Below, in pieces: positions 8,267 to 16,043 of a stretch of 53,318 nt of DNA. Numbering within the stretch: position 1 is the stretch's first letter; each line of letters starts with the position of its first letter. A program made the translations under genes and the position numbers. Origin of the DNA: Deltaproteobacteria bacterium HGW-Deltaproteobacteria-14 (GTDB taxonomy: Bacteria > Myxococcota_A > UBA9042 > PHBI01); NCBI GenBank assembly GCA_002841945.1, contig PHBI01000018.1:1-53318 (forward strand). Direction: 5' to 3'. The notes beneath the pieces were generated by a model. That model had not been told where the DNA came from. It did no database searches and saw nothing but the letters and a program-made list of their open reading frames with translations.

Positions 8267-9490
8267 TCAGAAGCTCGCGACGATCAGGGGGACACCCAGC
8301 CCCAACGCGAGGAGCGTCGAGACGAGGCCGAAGCGGAGGTACTCGAAGAAGCCGAGCTCGTAGTGATCGGCGGCGCGCTCGGCCACGATGATGTTGGCGA
8401 CGGAGCCGACCAGGGTCAGGTTGCCGGCGACCGTCGTCACGTAGGCGAGCAGCACCCAGCCGAGCTCGGCGTGGCCGAGCGCGGGCAGGTAGGGCCCGGT
8501 CAGGAGCACCATCGGGACGTTCGACACGACGTTCGAGCCCAGCGCCGTGAACCCGGTGAAGCCCGCGATCCCCCCGAGATCATCGAGGCCGAGGCCGGGG
8601 GCGGCCCACGTCCAGGCGTCGGCGACCAGGCCGGTGTCGCGGAGGGCGGCGACCACGACGAACAGGCCGGCGAAGAACACGAGCAGCGGCCAATCCACCC
8701 GCGCGAAGGTCGCGGTCGCGTCGCGCCGCTGGGTCACGATCAGGAACGCGGCCCCCGCCAGGGTCGCGACCCCGAGGTGGGCGCCAAGGAAGAACGCCAG
8801 GATGACGCCGCCGAGGGTCGCCAAGGGGAGGGCGAGCTGGCGGCGGCGGACGGTGGGGCCGCGTGGGGCGAGCGCGGTCGGGCCGGCCGGGAGGCGGCGG
8901 CGGTAGTACAGCAGCAGGAGCCCGGTGTTCATGACCAGCGCGGCGGCGGCCGCCGGGCCGGCGTGGGCGAGGAAGGTGCCGAAGGGCAGCCCGCTCATGC
9001 TGCCGATCAGCATGTTCTGGGGGTTGCCCACCAGGGTCGCGGCGCTCCCGAGGTTGGCCGACGTCGCCACCGCGAGCAGGTACGGCCCCATCGGGAGCCC
9101 CCCGCGCAGGCAGGCCGCGACGACGATCGGCGTCAGGAAGAGGCAGACGGTGTCGTTGACCATGAACGCCGCCATCAGCCCGGAGAGCAGCGACACCGCC
9201 ACGAGCAGCCGGGTGGGGGTCAACGTCACGCGGAGGACCGCGGCGCTCGCCACGTCGAAGAAGCCGGCGTCCGCGAGCCGCGCGGTGATGACCATCATCC
9301 CGAACAGCAGCACGAGGGTGTCGTGGTCGACCGCCCGGTACGCCGCGTCGGGGGTGATCGCGCCGCTGACGAGCATCAGCGTCGCGCCCAGCATGGCCCC
9401 GGCGGCGCGCCCGATCGGCAGCACCCGGAGCCGGCGCAGCGCGATCAGGACGTAGGTCAGGGCGAAGATCGCCAGGACAGCGGCGGTCAT
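8267..9490 (-). CDS. ArsB/NhaD/SLC13-type anion or Na+/H+ transporter
   Basis: The 407-residue protein has 10-12 hydrophobic segments typical of the ion transporter superfamily (ArsB, NhaD, CitM, DASS). Recognisable stretches are LLFGMMVITARLADAG, FMVNDTVCLFLTPIV, the re-entrant TSANLGSAATLVGNPQNMLI, and in the second half VVSNVPMVLL and TTVAGNLTLVGSVANIIVA. The repeated GNP/GS-NI hairpin loops are the substrate-binding features of this superfamily. Candidate substrates are arsenite, a di/tricarboxylate, sulfate or Na+/H+; the sequence does not separate them. No arsenic-resistance gene is nearby. A hairpin at 9525-9559 separates it from the cytochrome operon upstream. Confidence 0.82.
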   Translation of the reverse strand: MTAAVLAIFALTYVLIALRRLRVLPIGRAAGAMLGATLMLVSGAITPDAAYRAVDHDTLVLLFGMMVITARLADAGFFDVASAAVLRVTLTPTRLLVAVSLLSGLMAAFMVNDTVCLFLTPIVVAACLRGGLPMGPYLLAVATSANLGSAATLVGNPQNMLIGSMSGLPFGTFLAHAGPAAAAALVMNTGLLLLYYRRRLPAGPTALAPRGPTVRRRQLALPLATLGGVILAFFLGAHLGVATLAGAAFLIVTQRRDATATFARVDWPLLVFFAGLFVVVAALRDTGLVADAWTWAAPGLGLDDLGGIAGFTGFTALGSNVVSNVPMVLLTGPYLPALGHAELGWVLLAYVTTVAGNLTLVGSVANIIVAERAADHYELGFFEYLRFGLVSTLLALGLGVPLIVASF

Positions 9491-9524
9491 GGGGCCTCAG
9501 TGCGGGCTACGCCACGACGCGAAA

Positions 9525-9559
9525 CGCCCGATCGACCTCGTTCTGAGGCCGATCGGGCG
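9525..9559 (-). terminator. Hairpin terminator of the cytochrome operon
   Basis: A perfect 10-bp stem (CGCCCGATCG at 9525-9534 with 9550-9559) is extended inward by CCTC/GAGG. It lies 20 bases beyond the stop of the ten-haem cytochrome gene read on the minus strand, and is followed there by TTT. Confidence 0.7.
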
Positions 9560-9578
9560 CGCGCGTCAAGCGTCGCCG

Positions 9579-11867
9579 CTACTCGCCGGCGGGGGCCGGG
9601 GCGGGTGCAGGCGCGGGGGTCGGCGCCGGAGCGTCGGTCGGCGCCGGAGCGTCCGCTGGCGCCGGGGCGTCCGCTGGCGCCGGGGCGTCCGCTGGCGCTG
9701 GGGCGTCCGCTGGCGCCGGGGCGTCCGCTGGCGCCGGGGCGTCCGCTGGCGCCGGGGCGTCCGCCGGCGCCGGGGCGTCGGTGGGCTCGGGAGCGTCGGT
9801 GGGCTCGGGGGCGTCGGCGGGCTGTGGGGCGATCTTCTCGTCGACCTTCGCGCCGTCCGCCTCCTCCGGCAGCCCGTTCTCACCCGCGTCGTGGCATTGG
9901 TAGCAGACCTTCAGGATGACCGGCTTGGTGTCGTGCCAGGCCTGCTGGTGGCAGAGGCTGCACTTCGGGTCCTTCACCTCGTCCTCGAAGTAGTCATCGA
10001 GGTGGTCGGTGTGAGGGAACTTGTCGCCCTCGTCGAAGACCTTGCGCTCGTGGCAGGTCAGGCAGTCCCCGAACGGGTCGGCGGGCCGGCTCACCGCGGG
10101 CAGCGCCGGCACCTTGGAGTGCATCGCGGGGACGATGGTCCCGACCGGCGCCGGCGGCGGCGACGACAGCGCCTCGATCCTCTTCTCGAGGGCGCCCATG
10201 TCCGAGAACGCCACGCCCACGGCGATGCTGATCACCGCGATGAGGCCGATGGCGGACCACGCCGCGCGGCGATGCCAGGGGCGCTCCGCCGTCAGCCCGA
10301 CCGGCGGGACGTCGCCAAAGCGCGCGATGTATTCCTCGCGGTGCTCGTGATAGAGCGCCTCGACGCTGATCCGCCCGGTCAACCACACCCAGCTCATCGG
10401 GAAGATGGTGGGCCTCAGATGCACGTTGTAGAAGTGCCACAGGAAGATCGCGAGCGCCGCTAGGAGCGCCTCGTCGGAGTGCGCGATGCGCCCGAGCTCC
10501 AGCGCCTCACCGGGCAGGACCGCCGACGTGGCGACGGGGAACCACAGCATCAGGCCGGAGATGCCCATGATGAGCATTCCCCAGAACACGGCCCAGTAGT
10601 CGAACTTCTCGAAGTAGGTGAACCGGCCGAACTTCGGCCGCTCCTTCCTCAGCCCGAGCAGAAACGAGATGTTCCCTACGATGTCGCGTGCATCCTTGAG
10701 CCCCGGGATCATCGTCAGCTTCAGCGTCTTCCGCTTCAGGCCCACGATGAGATAGACGAGGTGGTAGAGCGCCACCGCGATGAGCAGCGCGCCGGCGACG
10801 CGGTGGATCGCGCCCACCACCTCCGCGCCCCCGAGGGCGCGCATGAAGCCGGTGGACTGGCCCACCGCCGCCGCCTTGAGCGGGAAGCCGGTCACGACCA
10901 GGGTCGTGAACGACAGCATCATGCCCCAGTGCTGGATGCGCGCGTGGATGTCGAACCGCTGCACCTCGTCATCGCGGCGCACCGACGCCGTCCGGAGCGC
11001 GTCCTCCCGCGCGTGTGCGCCGGGGCGTAGCGAGCGAAAGAGGTCGAGGAGCACGTGGACGACCAACAGGCCGATCGTCCCGAAGGTCAGCAGCGAGAAG
11101 AACAGCGTGAAGATCCACGCCCAGGTGTCGTGGTCGACCTTCGGCGGCTCGTGGGACACCGCCGCCGAGAAGGACTCGGTCGCGCCGCTGTGGCACTTCC
11201 CACAGGTCTCCTGGCGGGTGCCGGGGAAGACCGTCGAGCGGGGGTCGTCCGCGGCGAACACGCCGTGCGCGCCGTGGCAGTCGGTGCATGACGCCGCGTT
11301 CTCGTTGCCGAGGTGCAGGAGTCGACCGTGGATCGTGTCGCGGTAGGTGTCGACGACGAACGGGCTGGTCGCCGGCTTGTCCTTGTCCCCGGCGAACGCG
11401 TGGCAGCTCGCGCACTGCATCACGATCTCGCGCTTGCTGTTGAAGCTCCACGCCATTTGGTGCGCTGCACCATGGCAGGTGAGGCAGTCCGGCTGGGTGC
11501 CGTGGACTTCGGCCTTGGTCAGCGGGCCGTGGACCGACTCCGACCAGGGGGTCACCTGCTCCTCGTGGCACTTGTTGCAGGCCGCGAGCACCCCGGCGCG
11601 CATCCGCGTCTTGCCCGCGAGCTTGTCCGCGAACGGCTGCAGATCGCCCAGCACCGGCGTGTCGTGGGGGTTGCCGCGGCCGACGTGGCAGTCGTTGCAG
11701 CTGAGGTCCTTGTGGACGTCGCCGGAGGCCTTGCGGAGCTCGACCACGTTCGCGTGGCACTGGATGCACCCGTGGTCGTCCGTCCACGGCTCGAGCGCGC
11801 TCGCCCGGCCGGCCGTCATGAGGACCGCCCACACCAGGGCGGCGGTGGTGATGAGTGCTCGCGTCAC
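9579..11867 (-). CDS. Ten-haem c / b-type cytochrome fusion (CbcL-like quinone oxidoreductase)
   Basis: The 762-residue protein has a signal peptide, then seven CXXCH sites (CIQCH, CNDCH, CNKCH, CLTCH, CASCH, CTDCH, CGKCH) in a periplasmic domain. A transmembrane helix follows, then a four-helix FdnI/HydC-type cytochrome b (residues about 290-510, haem-ligand candidates in IHRVAG, ALYHLVY and FLWHFYN). Another helix leads to a second periplasmic part with three CXXCH sites (CLTCH, CSLCH, CYQCH). It ends in an ADAPAP-type hexapeptide tail of about 80 residues. Geobacter CbcL has a similar fused plan of multihaem c and dihaem b and oxidises menaquinol, so this protein likely sends quinol electrons to periplasmic acceptors. 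The second haem block after the b domain is unusual. GTG 11867 overlaps the upstream stop (GTGA). Confidence 0.88.
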   Translation of the reverse strand: MTRALITTAALVWAVLMTAGRASALEPWTDDHGCIQCHANVVELRKASGDVHKDLSCNDCHVGRGNPHDTPVLGDLQPFADKLAGKTRMRAGVLAACNKCHEEQVTPWSESVHGPLTKAEVHGTQPDCLTCHGAAHQMAWSFNSKREIVMQCASCHAFAGDKDKPATSPFVVDTYRDTIHGRLLHLGNENAASCTDCHGAHGVFAADDPRSTVFPGTRQETCGKCHSGATESFSAAVSHEPPKVDHDTWAWIFTLFFSLLTFGTIGLLVVHVLLDLFRSLRPGAHAREDALRTASVRRDDEVQRFDIHARIQHWGMMLSFTTLVVTGFPLKAAAVGQSTGFMRALGGAEVVGAIHRVAGALLIAVALYHLVYLIVGLKRKTLKLTMIPGLKDARDIVGNISFLLGLRKERPKFGRFTYFEKFDYWAVFWGMLIMGISGLMLWFPVATSAVLPGEALELGRIAHSDEALLAALAIFLWHFYNVHLRPTIFPMSWVWLTGRISVEALYHEHREEYIARFGDVPPVGLTAERPWHRRAAWSAIGLIAVISIAVGVAFSDMGALEKRIEALSSPPPAPVGTIVPAMHSKVPALPAVSRPADPFGDCLTCHERKVFDEGDKFPHTDHLDDYFEDEVKDPKCSLCHQQAWHDTKPVILKVCYQCHDAGENGLPEEADGAKVDEKIAPQPADAPEPTDAPEPTDAPAPADAPAPADAPAPADAPAPADAPAPADAPAPADAPAPADAPAPTDAPAPTPAPAPAPAPAGE
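9614..9825 (-). repeat. 18-bp tandem repeat coding an Ala/Pro/Asp tail
   Basis: About a dozen copies of an 18-bp unit (core GCGTCCGCTGGCGCCGGG on the plus strand) encode six-residue steps of the ADAPAP type at the C-terminus of the ten-haem cytochrome. Central units are nearly identical, while outer units carry Thr or Glu variants. In-frame 18-bp steps mean copy-number change would alter tail length without a frameshift. Confidence 0.85.
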
Positions 11868-12193
11868 CGTCGCTCCTCCTCTGCCGCGGCTGCGTTCGCG
11901 AAGCGACGCCCGACGAGCCCATAGACCAGGGCGCCGACGACGGCCCCCAAGATGATCAGCAAGGCCGCCGTCGCCAGCGCACCCAACAGCATGCCGATCC
12001 AGATGATGATCCGGCTGCCGAACGCCTCGGCCGGCGCACCGAGACCCAGACCGTGGACGATCGCGATCCCCGCGGACCCGCCGTAGGCGAGCGCCGCGTC
12101 GAGCACCATCGTCAGGAACACCACGAGCCCTGCCACACCACCCGCAAAGCTAAATGCATCTCGCACTGCGGGACTACCCGACTTAACAGTCAT
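11864..12193 (-). CDS. Small two-helix membrane protein ahead of the cytochrome
   Basis: The 109-residue protein has two predicted membrane segments (FAGGVAGLVVFLTMVLDAAL and ALATAALLIILGAVVGALVYG) and a charged C-terminus. ATG 12193 is chosen because GGAGG lies just upstream; the reading frame extends to 12235 without a better start. Its stop overlaps the GTG of the ten-haem cytochrome gene, so the two form one coupled operon. It may help assembly or anchoring of the cytochrome, which is inferred from position only. No family is recognised. Confidence 0.75.
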   Translation of the reverse strand: MTVKSGSPAVRDAFSFAGGVAGLVVFLTMVLDAALAYGGSAGIAIVHGLGLGAPAEAFGSRIIIWIGMLLGALATAALLIILGAVVGALVYGLVGRRFANAAAAEEERR

Positions 12194-12500
12194 GCGTCTC
12201 CTCCCTCGATAAGAGCCGCAGGCGCACGCTAGCATAGCCTCATGGGCGTGTCGTGCGGCTTTTTCACAGCGTCATATTGCACTGCAATGTGCGACGAACC
12301 GTGTGATATGGCAATCACGACCAAGACGGTCCGGTTTGGATTCCCGGCGGGCCTCACCTCCCACGACCGCAGCGCACCGAGCGGATCGCCGCGACGCGCG
12401 CCGAGCGCGTTCCGATGGGTACGCGTGGCGTGACTCGTGCTAATAACCCCGATCGGTGGCGTACGTCCGACCGGGTCGGACACTGCAGACAGGAGGCGAG
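12194..12500. promoter_or_regulatory. Divergent control region between cytochrome operon and kinase/regulator operon
   Basis: This 307-base non-coding region is AT-richer than its flanks and must hold promoters for both directions. It contains a 13-bp perfect palindrome ATTGCA-C-TGCAAT at 12276-12288 (19 bp at 12273-12291 with one mismatched pair) and an inverted repeat GTGAT-N6-ATCAC at 12303-12318. The second has the half-site look of CRP/FNR-family sites but not their standard spacing. No convincing -35/-10 pair could be fixed by eye. Confidence 0.5.
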
Positions 12501-14825
12501 GTGTCCGAGGCTGGGACCAACCGGCGATCGCGCCGACCGCGGTGGCGGCACACGCTGTACGCGCGGGCCTGGCTGTTCTTGCTGCTCGGCGGGGGCGCGC
12601 TGGTCGGCGCCCTGGCGGCGATGTCGGGGCGCCTCGTCGACGCCTCGGTCGATCGTCTGCTCGACGAGCGCCTCGATCTGGCGCGCACCGTGGGCGGGCT
12701 CGTCGAGCGCCGCATCCTGGGCGAGCTCGAGCACCTCACCCACCGGGCCGCGCCCTTCCTCGCCCCGGGGCGGGACGCCGAGCTGCGGGCCGCGCTCGCC
12801 CAAGAGTATCCCGCGACGTTGTTCAGCGAGGGGGCCATCGCCCTCGACGCGGCAGGCGCGCCGCGCATCGTGCTGCCGAGCGGGCCGGGCCAGCTCGAGC
12901 AGGTGCTCGATCTGCGCGCGCTCGCCGAGCGCGCGGCCACCCTGGGGCGGCCCGTCATCTCGCCGCTGGTGCACCTCCCGGTCGGCGACCGGCCGGTGGT
13001 GGTCGCGCTCCAGACCGTGCGCGACCCCAAGGGTGCCGTCATCGGCACGATCGGCGGGGTGGTCCAGCCGACCGCCACCGATCTGCTGCGCGACGTCGCC
13101 GAGATCCGCGGTGGGGCGGTCACCGATCTCGAGCTGATCGACGCCAACGGCATCGTCCTCGCGTCGACCGCGCGCCGGGGGCTCTATGAGAGCGGAGACC
13201 ACGAGTCCGTGCTGGTCGAGGCCATCGAGCGCAAGCGCGACTTCAAGGGCCGCTGCCACAGCTGCCACGAGCAGGACGACGCGGAGCCCGCGGACATCCA
13301 CGTGATGTCCTTCGCGCCGCTCCCGACGCTGCCGCTCGGGCTGGCCGTCTACCAGCCCGAGACGGCCGCCTTGGCGCCGGCGTTCGACCTGCGGCGGCAG
13401 CTCGTGATGGTCATCGCGGTGGTCGCCATCTTCGTGGTCTTTCTCGGCTTCGCGGTCCACAGCGTGGTGCGGCCGGTGGTGCGCCTGCGGCGCGCCGTCG
13501 ACCGCCTCGAGGCCGGCACGGACGGCCGCTTGCCGGCGTTCGGCAAAGACGAGGTGGGCACGCTCGCCCGCTCGCTCGAGCACTGGCGCGGGCGCATGAT
13601 GGAGGCGATGGCCGCGCTCGACGACAACCGGCGCGTCACCGCCGCCCAGGCCCGGGCGGTGCGTCGGCACCTCCAGGCCCTCGAGGAGATCGCGGCCTCG
13701 GGGGCGGGCGGTGACCTCGACGCGGTGCTGAGCGCCGGGCTGCAGCACCTGCTCGTCACCACCGGTCGAACCCGGGGCGCCCTCCGGCTGTCGTGGGGCG
13801 ACCAGGTCTACGAGCTGGCCGACGACATCGCTCCCCAGGTGGCGGCGACGCTCCTCGCCGACGCGGAGGCGCTGCCGCGCCCGCCGCAGCCGCGCCACGA
13901 TGGCGGCGCGGAGGTCGTCCACTGCGTGACGGCGACCCGCGCGGTCGGCGCCGCCGAGCCGCACATCCTCGCGCACCTCTTCTCGCCGCTCGGAGCCCAC
14001 CTCGTGGCGGTCCTGAGCGGCGGCGCCGACGAGCTCCAGGTCCCCGAGCAGCGGATCCATTCGCTGCTCTTCCACGTCTGCATGACGGCCACCGCCCACA
14101 TCCTCCGTGGCCGCGAGGCCCTCGTGCAGAAGCAGCAGGAGCGCTACCTCCGCGGGGTCCTCGACGCCCAGGAGGAGGAGCGCGCGCGCATCGCTCGGGA
14201 CCTCCACGACACGGTCGCGCAGGACCTCGCGGCGCTGCGCCTGGAGCTCGAGCGCTACGCCCTCCGCCTCGACCAGCCGGCCGAGCGCGCCGCGGTGGCG
14301 GCGCTCGAGGCCCGCGCGGCGGGAGCGCTGCGGACCACCCGCGCGATCCTGCTCGATCTCCGCCTCACGGTGCTCGACAGCATGGGCTTCGTCGCGACCC
14401 TGCAGTGGCACCTCGAGCGCCTCGGGCGCGAGCACGCGATCCGCGGGGCGCTGTCGATCGACGGCGACGAGCGGCCGCTCGGCTACTACCTGTCGGTCGC
14501 GCTGCTGCGGATCTTCCAGGAGTGCCTCAACAACGTCGTCCAGCACGCCCACGCCGAGCAGGTCTTCGTCACGCTCGCCTACGAGGCCGATCAGGTGTCG
14601 CTCATCATCGAGGACGACGGCGCCGGCTTCGCGGAGGACAAGGCCGCGCGCCCCGGCGGCGACGAGCGCGGGCTGGGCATCTTGGGGATGCACGAGCGCA
14701 CCCGCCTCTTGGGCGGGACCCTCACGATCACGTCGCGCCCCGGAGAGGGGACGGCCGTCGCGGTCACCGTCCCGAGCAATGGGCTCGCGGACGAGCCGGG
14801 ACCGCTTCAGGAGGAGGTCATATGA
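12501..14825 (+). CDS. Sensor histidine kinase (HisKA_3) with CXXCH in the sensor domain
   Basis: The 774-residue protein is predicted to have TM1 at about 22-41, a periplasmic sensor at about 42-298, TM2 at about 300-323, a HAMP-like linker, and a GAF-like region at about 400-530. The HisKA_3 motif RIARDLHDTVAQDL has phospho-acceptor His about residue 569. The ATPase has N-box ECLNNVVQHAHA and G-boxes EDDGAGF and GLGILGMHERTRLLGG. The sensor contains CHSCH at residues 252-256, a c-type haem attachment motif, just after FKGR. This suggests covalent haem and redox, gas or electron sensing; haem loading is inferred. GTG 12501 is chosen for AGGAGG five to ten bases upstream. It overlaps the regulator gene by ATGA. 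Confidence 0.9.
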   Translation: MSEAGTNRRSRRPRWRHTLYARAWLFLLLGGGALVGALAAMSGRLVDASVDRLLDERLDLARTVGGLVERRILGELEHLTHRAAPFLAPGRDAELRAALAQEYPATLFSEGAIALDAAGAPRIVLPSGPGQLEQVLDLRALAERAATLGRPVISPLVHLPVGDRPVVVALQTVRDPKGAVIGTIGGVVQPTATDLLRDVAEIRGGAVTDLELIDANGIVLASTARRGLYESGDHESVLVEAIERKRDFKGRCHSCHEQDDAEPADIHVMSFAPLPTLPLGLAVYQPETAALAPAFDLRRQLVMVIAVVAIFVVFLGFAVHSVVRPVVRLRRAVDRLEAGTDGRLPAFGKDEVGTLARSLEHWRGRMMEAMAALDDNRRVTAAQARAVRRHLQALEEIAASGAGGDLDAVLSAGLQHLLVTTGRTRGALRLSWGDQVYELADDIAPQVAATLLADAEALPRPPQPRHDGGAEVVHCVTATRAVGAAEPHILAHLFSPLGAHLVAVLSGGADELQVPEQRIHSLLFHVCMTATAHILRGREALVQKQQERYLRGVLDAQEEERARIARDLHDTVAQDLAALRLELERYALRLDQPAERAAVAALEARAAGALRTTRAILLDLRLTVLDSMGFVATLQWHLERLGREHAIRGALSIDGDERPLGYYLSVALLRIFQECLNNVVQHAHAEQVFVTLAYEADQVSLIIEDDGAGFAEDKAARPGGDERGLGILGMHERTRLLGGTLTITSRPGEGTAVAVTVPSNGLADEPGPLQEEVI

Positions 14826-15496
14826 ACGGCAAGGCGCGCATCGTCATCGCCGACGACCACGTCGTCCTGCGGGTCGGGCTGCGGTCCTTCCTCGAGGAGC
14901 AGGAGACGCTGCCGATCGAGGTCGTGGGCGAGGCTGGCGACGGCCACCAGGCGATCGCGCTGGTCGAGCGCACGCGGCCGGACCTGCTGCTGCTGGACCT
15001 GTCGATGGAGGGACTCGGCGGGCTCGAGACCATCATCGAGCTGCGGCGTCGGGAGTCCCGGGTCCCGATCCTGGTCCTCACCCAGCACGCCGAGTCGGTC
15101 ATCCTGCGCCGGGCGCTCGAGGCCGGCGCGAACGGCTACATCCTCAAGTCGGCTCGCGGCGAGGAGCTCGTGAGCGCGCTGCGCGCGGTGGCCAGGGGGG
15201 GCACCTACATCGATCCGACGCTGGCCGGGACGCTCGTCTCCCGGGCGCTGGGCGACGCGCAACCCGCCAGCGAGGACGAGGCCTATGCCGGCCTGACCCC
15301 ACGCGAGCAGCAGGTCCTCAAGCTGGTCGCCGAGGGCCTCTCGAACAAGGAGATCGCGGTCGCGCTCGACGTCGCGGTCAAGACCGTCATGGCCCACCGC
15401 GCCAACCTCATGGACAAGCTCGGGATCCGCAACCGCTCCAAGCTCATCCGGTTCGCCATGCGGATGGGCCTGATCACCGACCAGGAGCAGCTGTAG
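14822..15496 (+). CDS. NarL/FixJ-family response regulator
   Basis: The 224-residue protein has a receiver domain with IADDH at the N-terminus, phospho-acceptor Asp in LLLLDLSMEGLGG, conserved Thr region VLTQHAES and Lys in GYILKSA. A LuxR-type helix-turn-helix follows: LTPREQQVLKLVAEGLSNKE...TVMAHRANLMDKLGI. Its ATG lies within the kinase stop (ATGA) and is preceded by GGAGGAGG, so it is the translationally coupled partner of the kinase. It should bind DNA when phosphorylated. The cytochrome operons on either side are the obvious candidate targets, which is inference from position. It ends 43 bases from the convergent gene at 15540. Confidence 0.93.
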   Translation: MNGKARIVIADDHVVLRVGLRSFLEEQETLPIEVVGEAGDGHQAIALVERTRPDLLLLDLSMEGLGGLETIIELRRRESRVPILVLTQHAESVILRRALEAGANGYILKSARGEELVSALRAVARGGTYIDPTLAGTLVSRALGDAQPASEDEAYAGLTPREQQVLKLVAEGLSNKEIAVALDVAVKTVMAHRANLMDKLGIRNRSKLIRFAMRMGLITDQEQL

Positions 15497-15539
15497 GTGG
15501 AGCGCTGGGTGCGCCGATCGCGCTGCACTGCGATGTTGC

Positions 15540-16043
15540 TTATTTGACGGATTTGACTCTCTTTTTGTGATCTTCGAGCCCCTTCATGATGCGGCGCATC
15601 TCGCCGGGGGGCGCGGTGCCGAGCAGGAAGGTGGGGCGGTCCCCGGCGGCCACCGAGAGGGTGCGCCAGCCCGCCGGGCAGTCTCGTCGGGGGGAGGCCA
15701 TGCAGCCCGCGAAGGGGATGACGGGGTCCGGCAGCGGGTCGTCGCCGCGGCCGATCCACACCTGGGGCTCGGTGTCGCCGGGGCCGGCGAGCCCCAACCA
15801 GCAGCCACTCACGGGGCCTGAGCGGTAGAGGATCACCCGCGGCGGCCACCCGAGGTGCTCGGGGACGAACCGTGGGGTCGGGACGAGGCCGGCGTCCGCC
15901 GGGATGTCCTCGATGGCGGCCGCGAGCTGCCAGCCGGTCTGGCGCGTGCCGAGGAGGAAGCGGTCGGCTGCGTAGAGCCCGGCCCCGAGGGCGGCGGTCC
16001 AGATCAGGGCGAGCGCGAGTCGGCGCGGCGCGGGGCTGCTCAT
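15540..16043 (-). CDS. Membrane-anchored protein of unknown function, partner of the M56 peptidase
   Basis: The 167-residue protein has one N-terminal hydrophobic segment (LALALIWTAALGAGLYAADR) acting as signal anchor or uncleaved signal, then a globular extracytoplasmic part with three Cys residues (SGCWLG, FAGCMAS, RRDCPAG), and a basic C-terminus (KKRVKSVK). Its ATG overlaps the stop of the upstream M56 gene (ATGA), so the two are coupled. It may be the peptidase's substrate, regulator or sensor partner, which is inference. No family is recognised. Confidence 0.72.
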   Translation of the reverse strand: MSSPAPRRLALALIWTAALGAGLYAADRFLLGTRQTGWQLAAAIEDIPADAGLVPTPRFVPEHLGWPPRVILYRSGPVSGCWLGLAGPGDTEPQVWIGRGDDPLPDPVIPFAGCMASPRRDCPAGWRTLSVAAGDRPTFLLGTAPPGEMRRIMKGLEDHKKRVKSVK

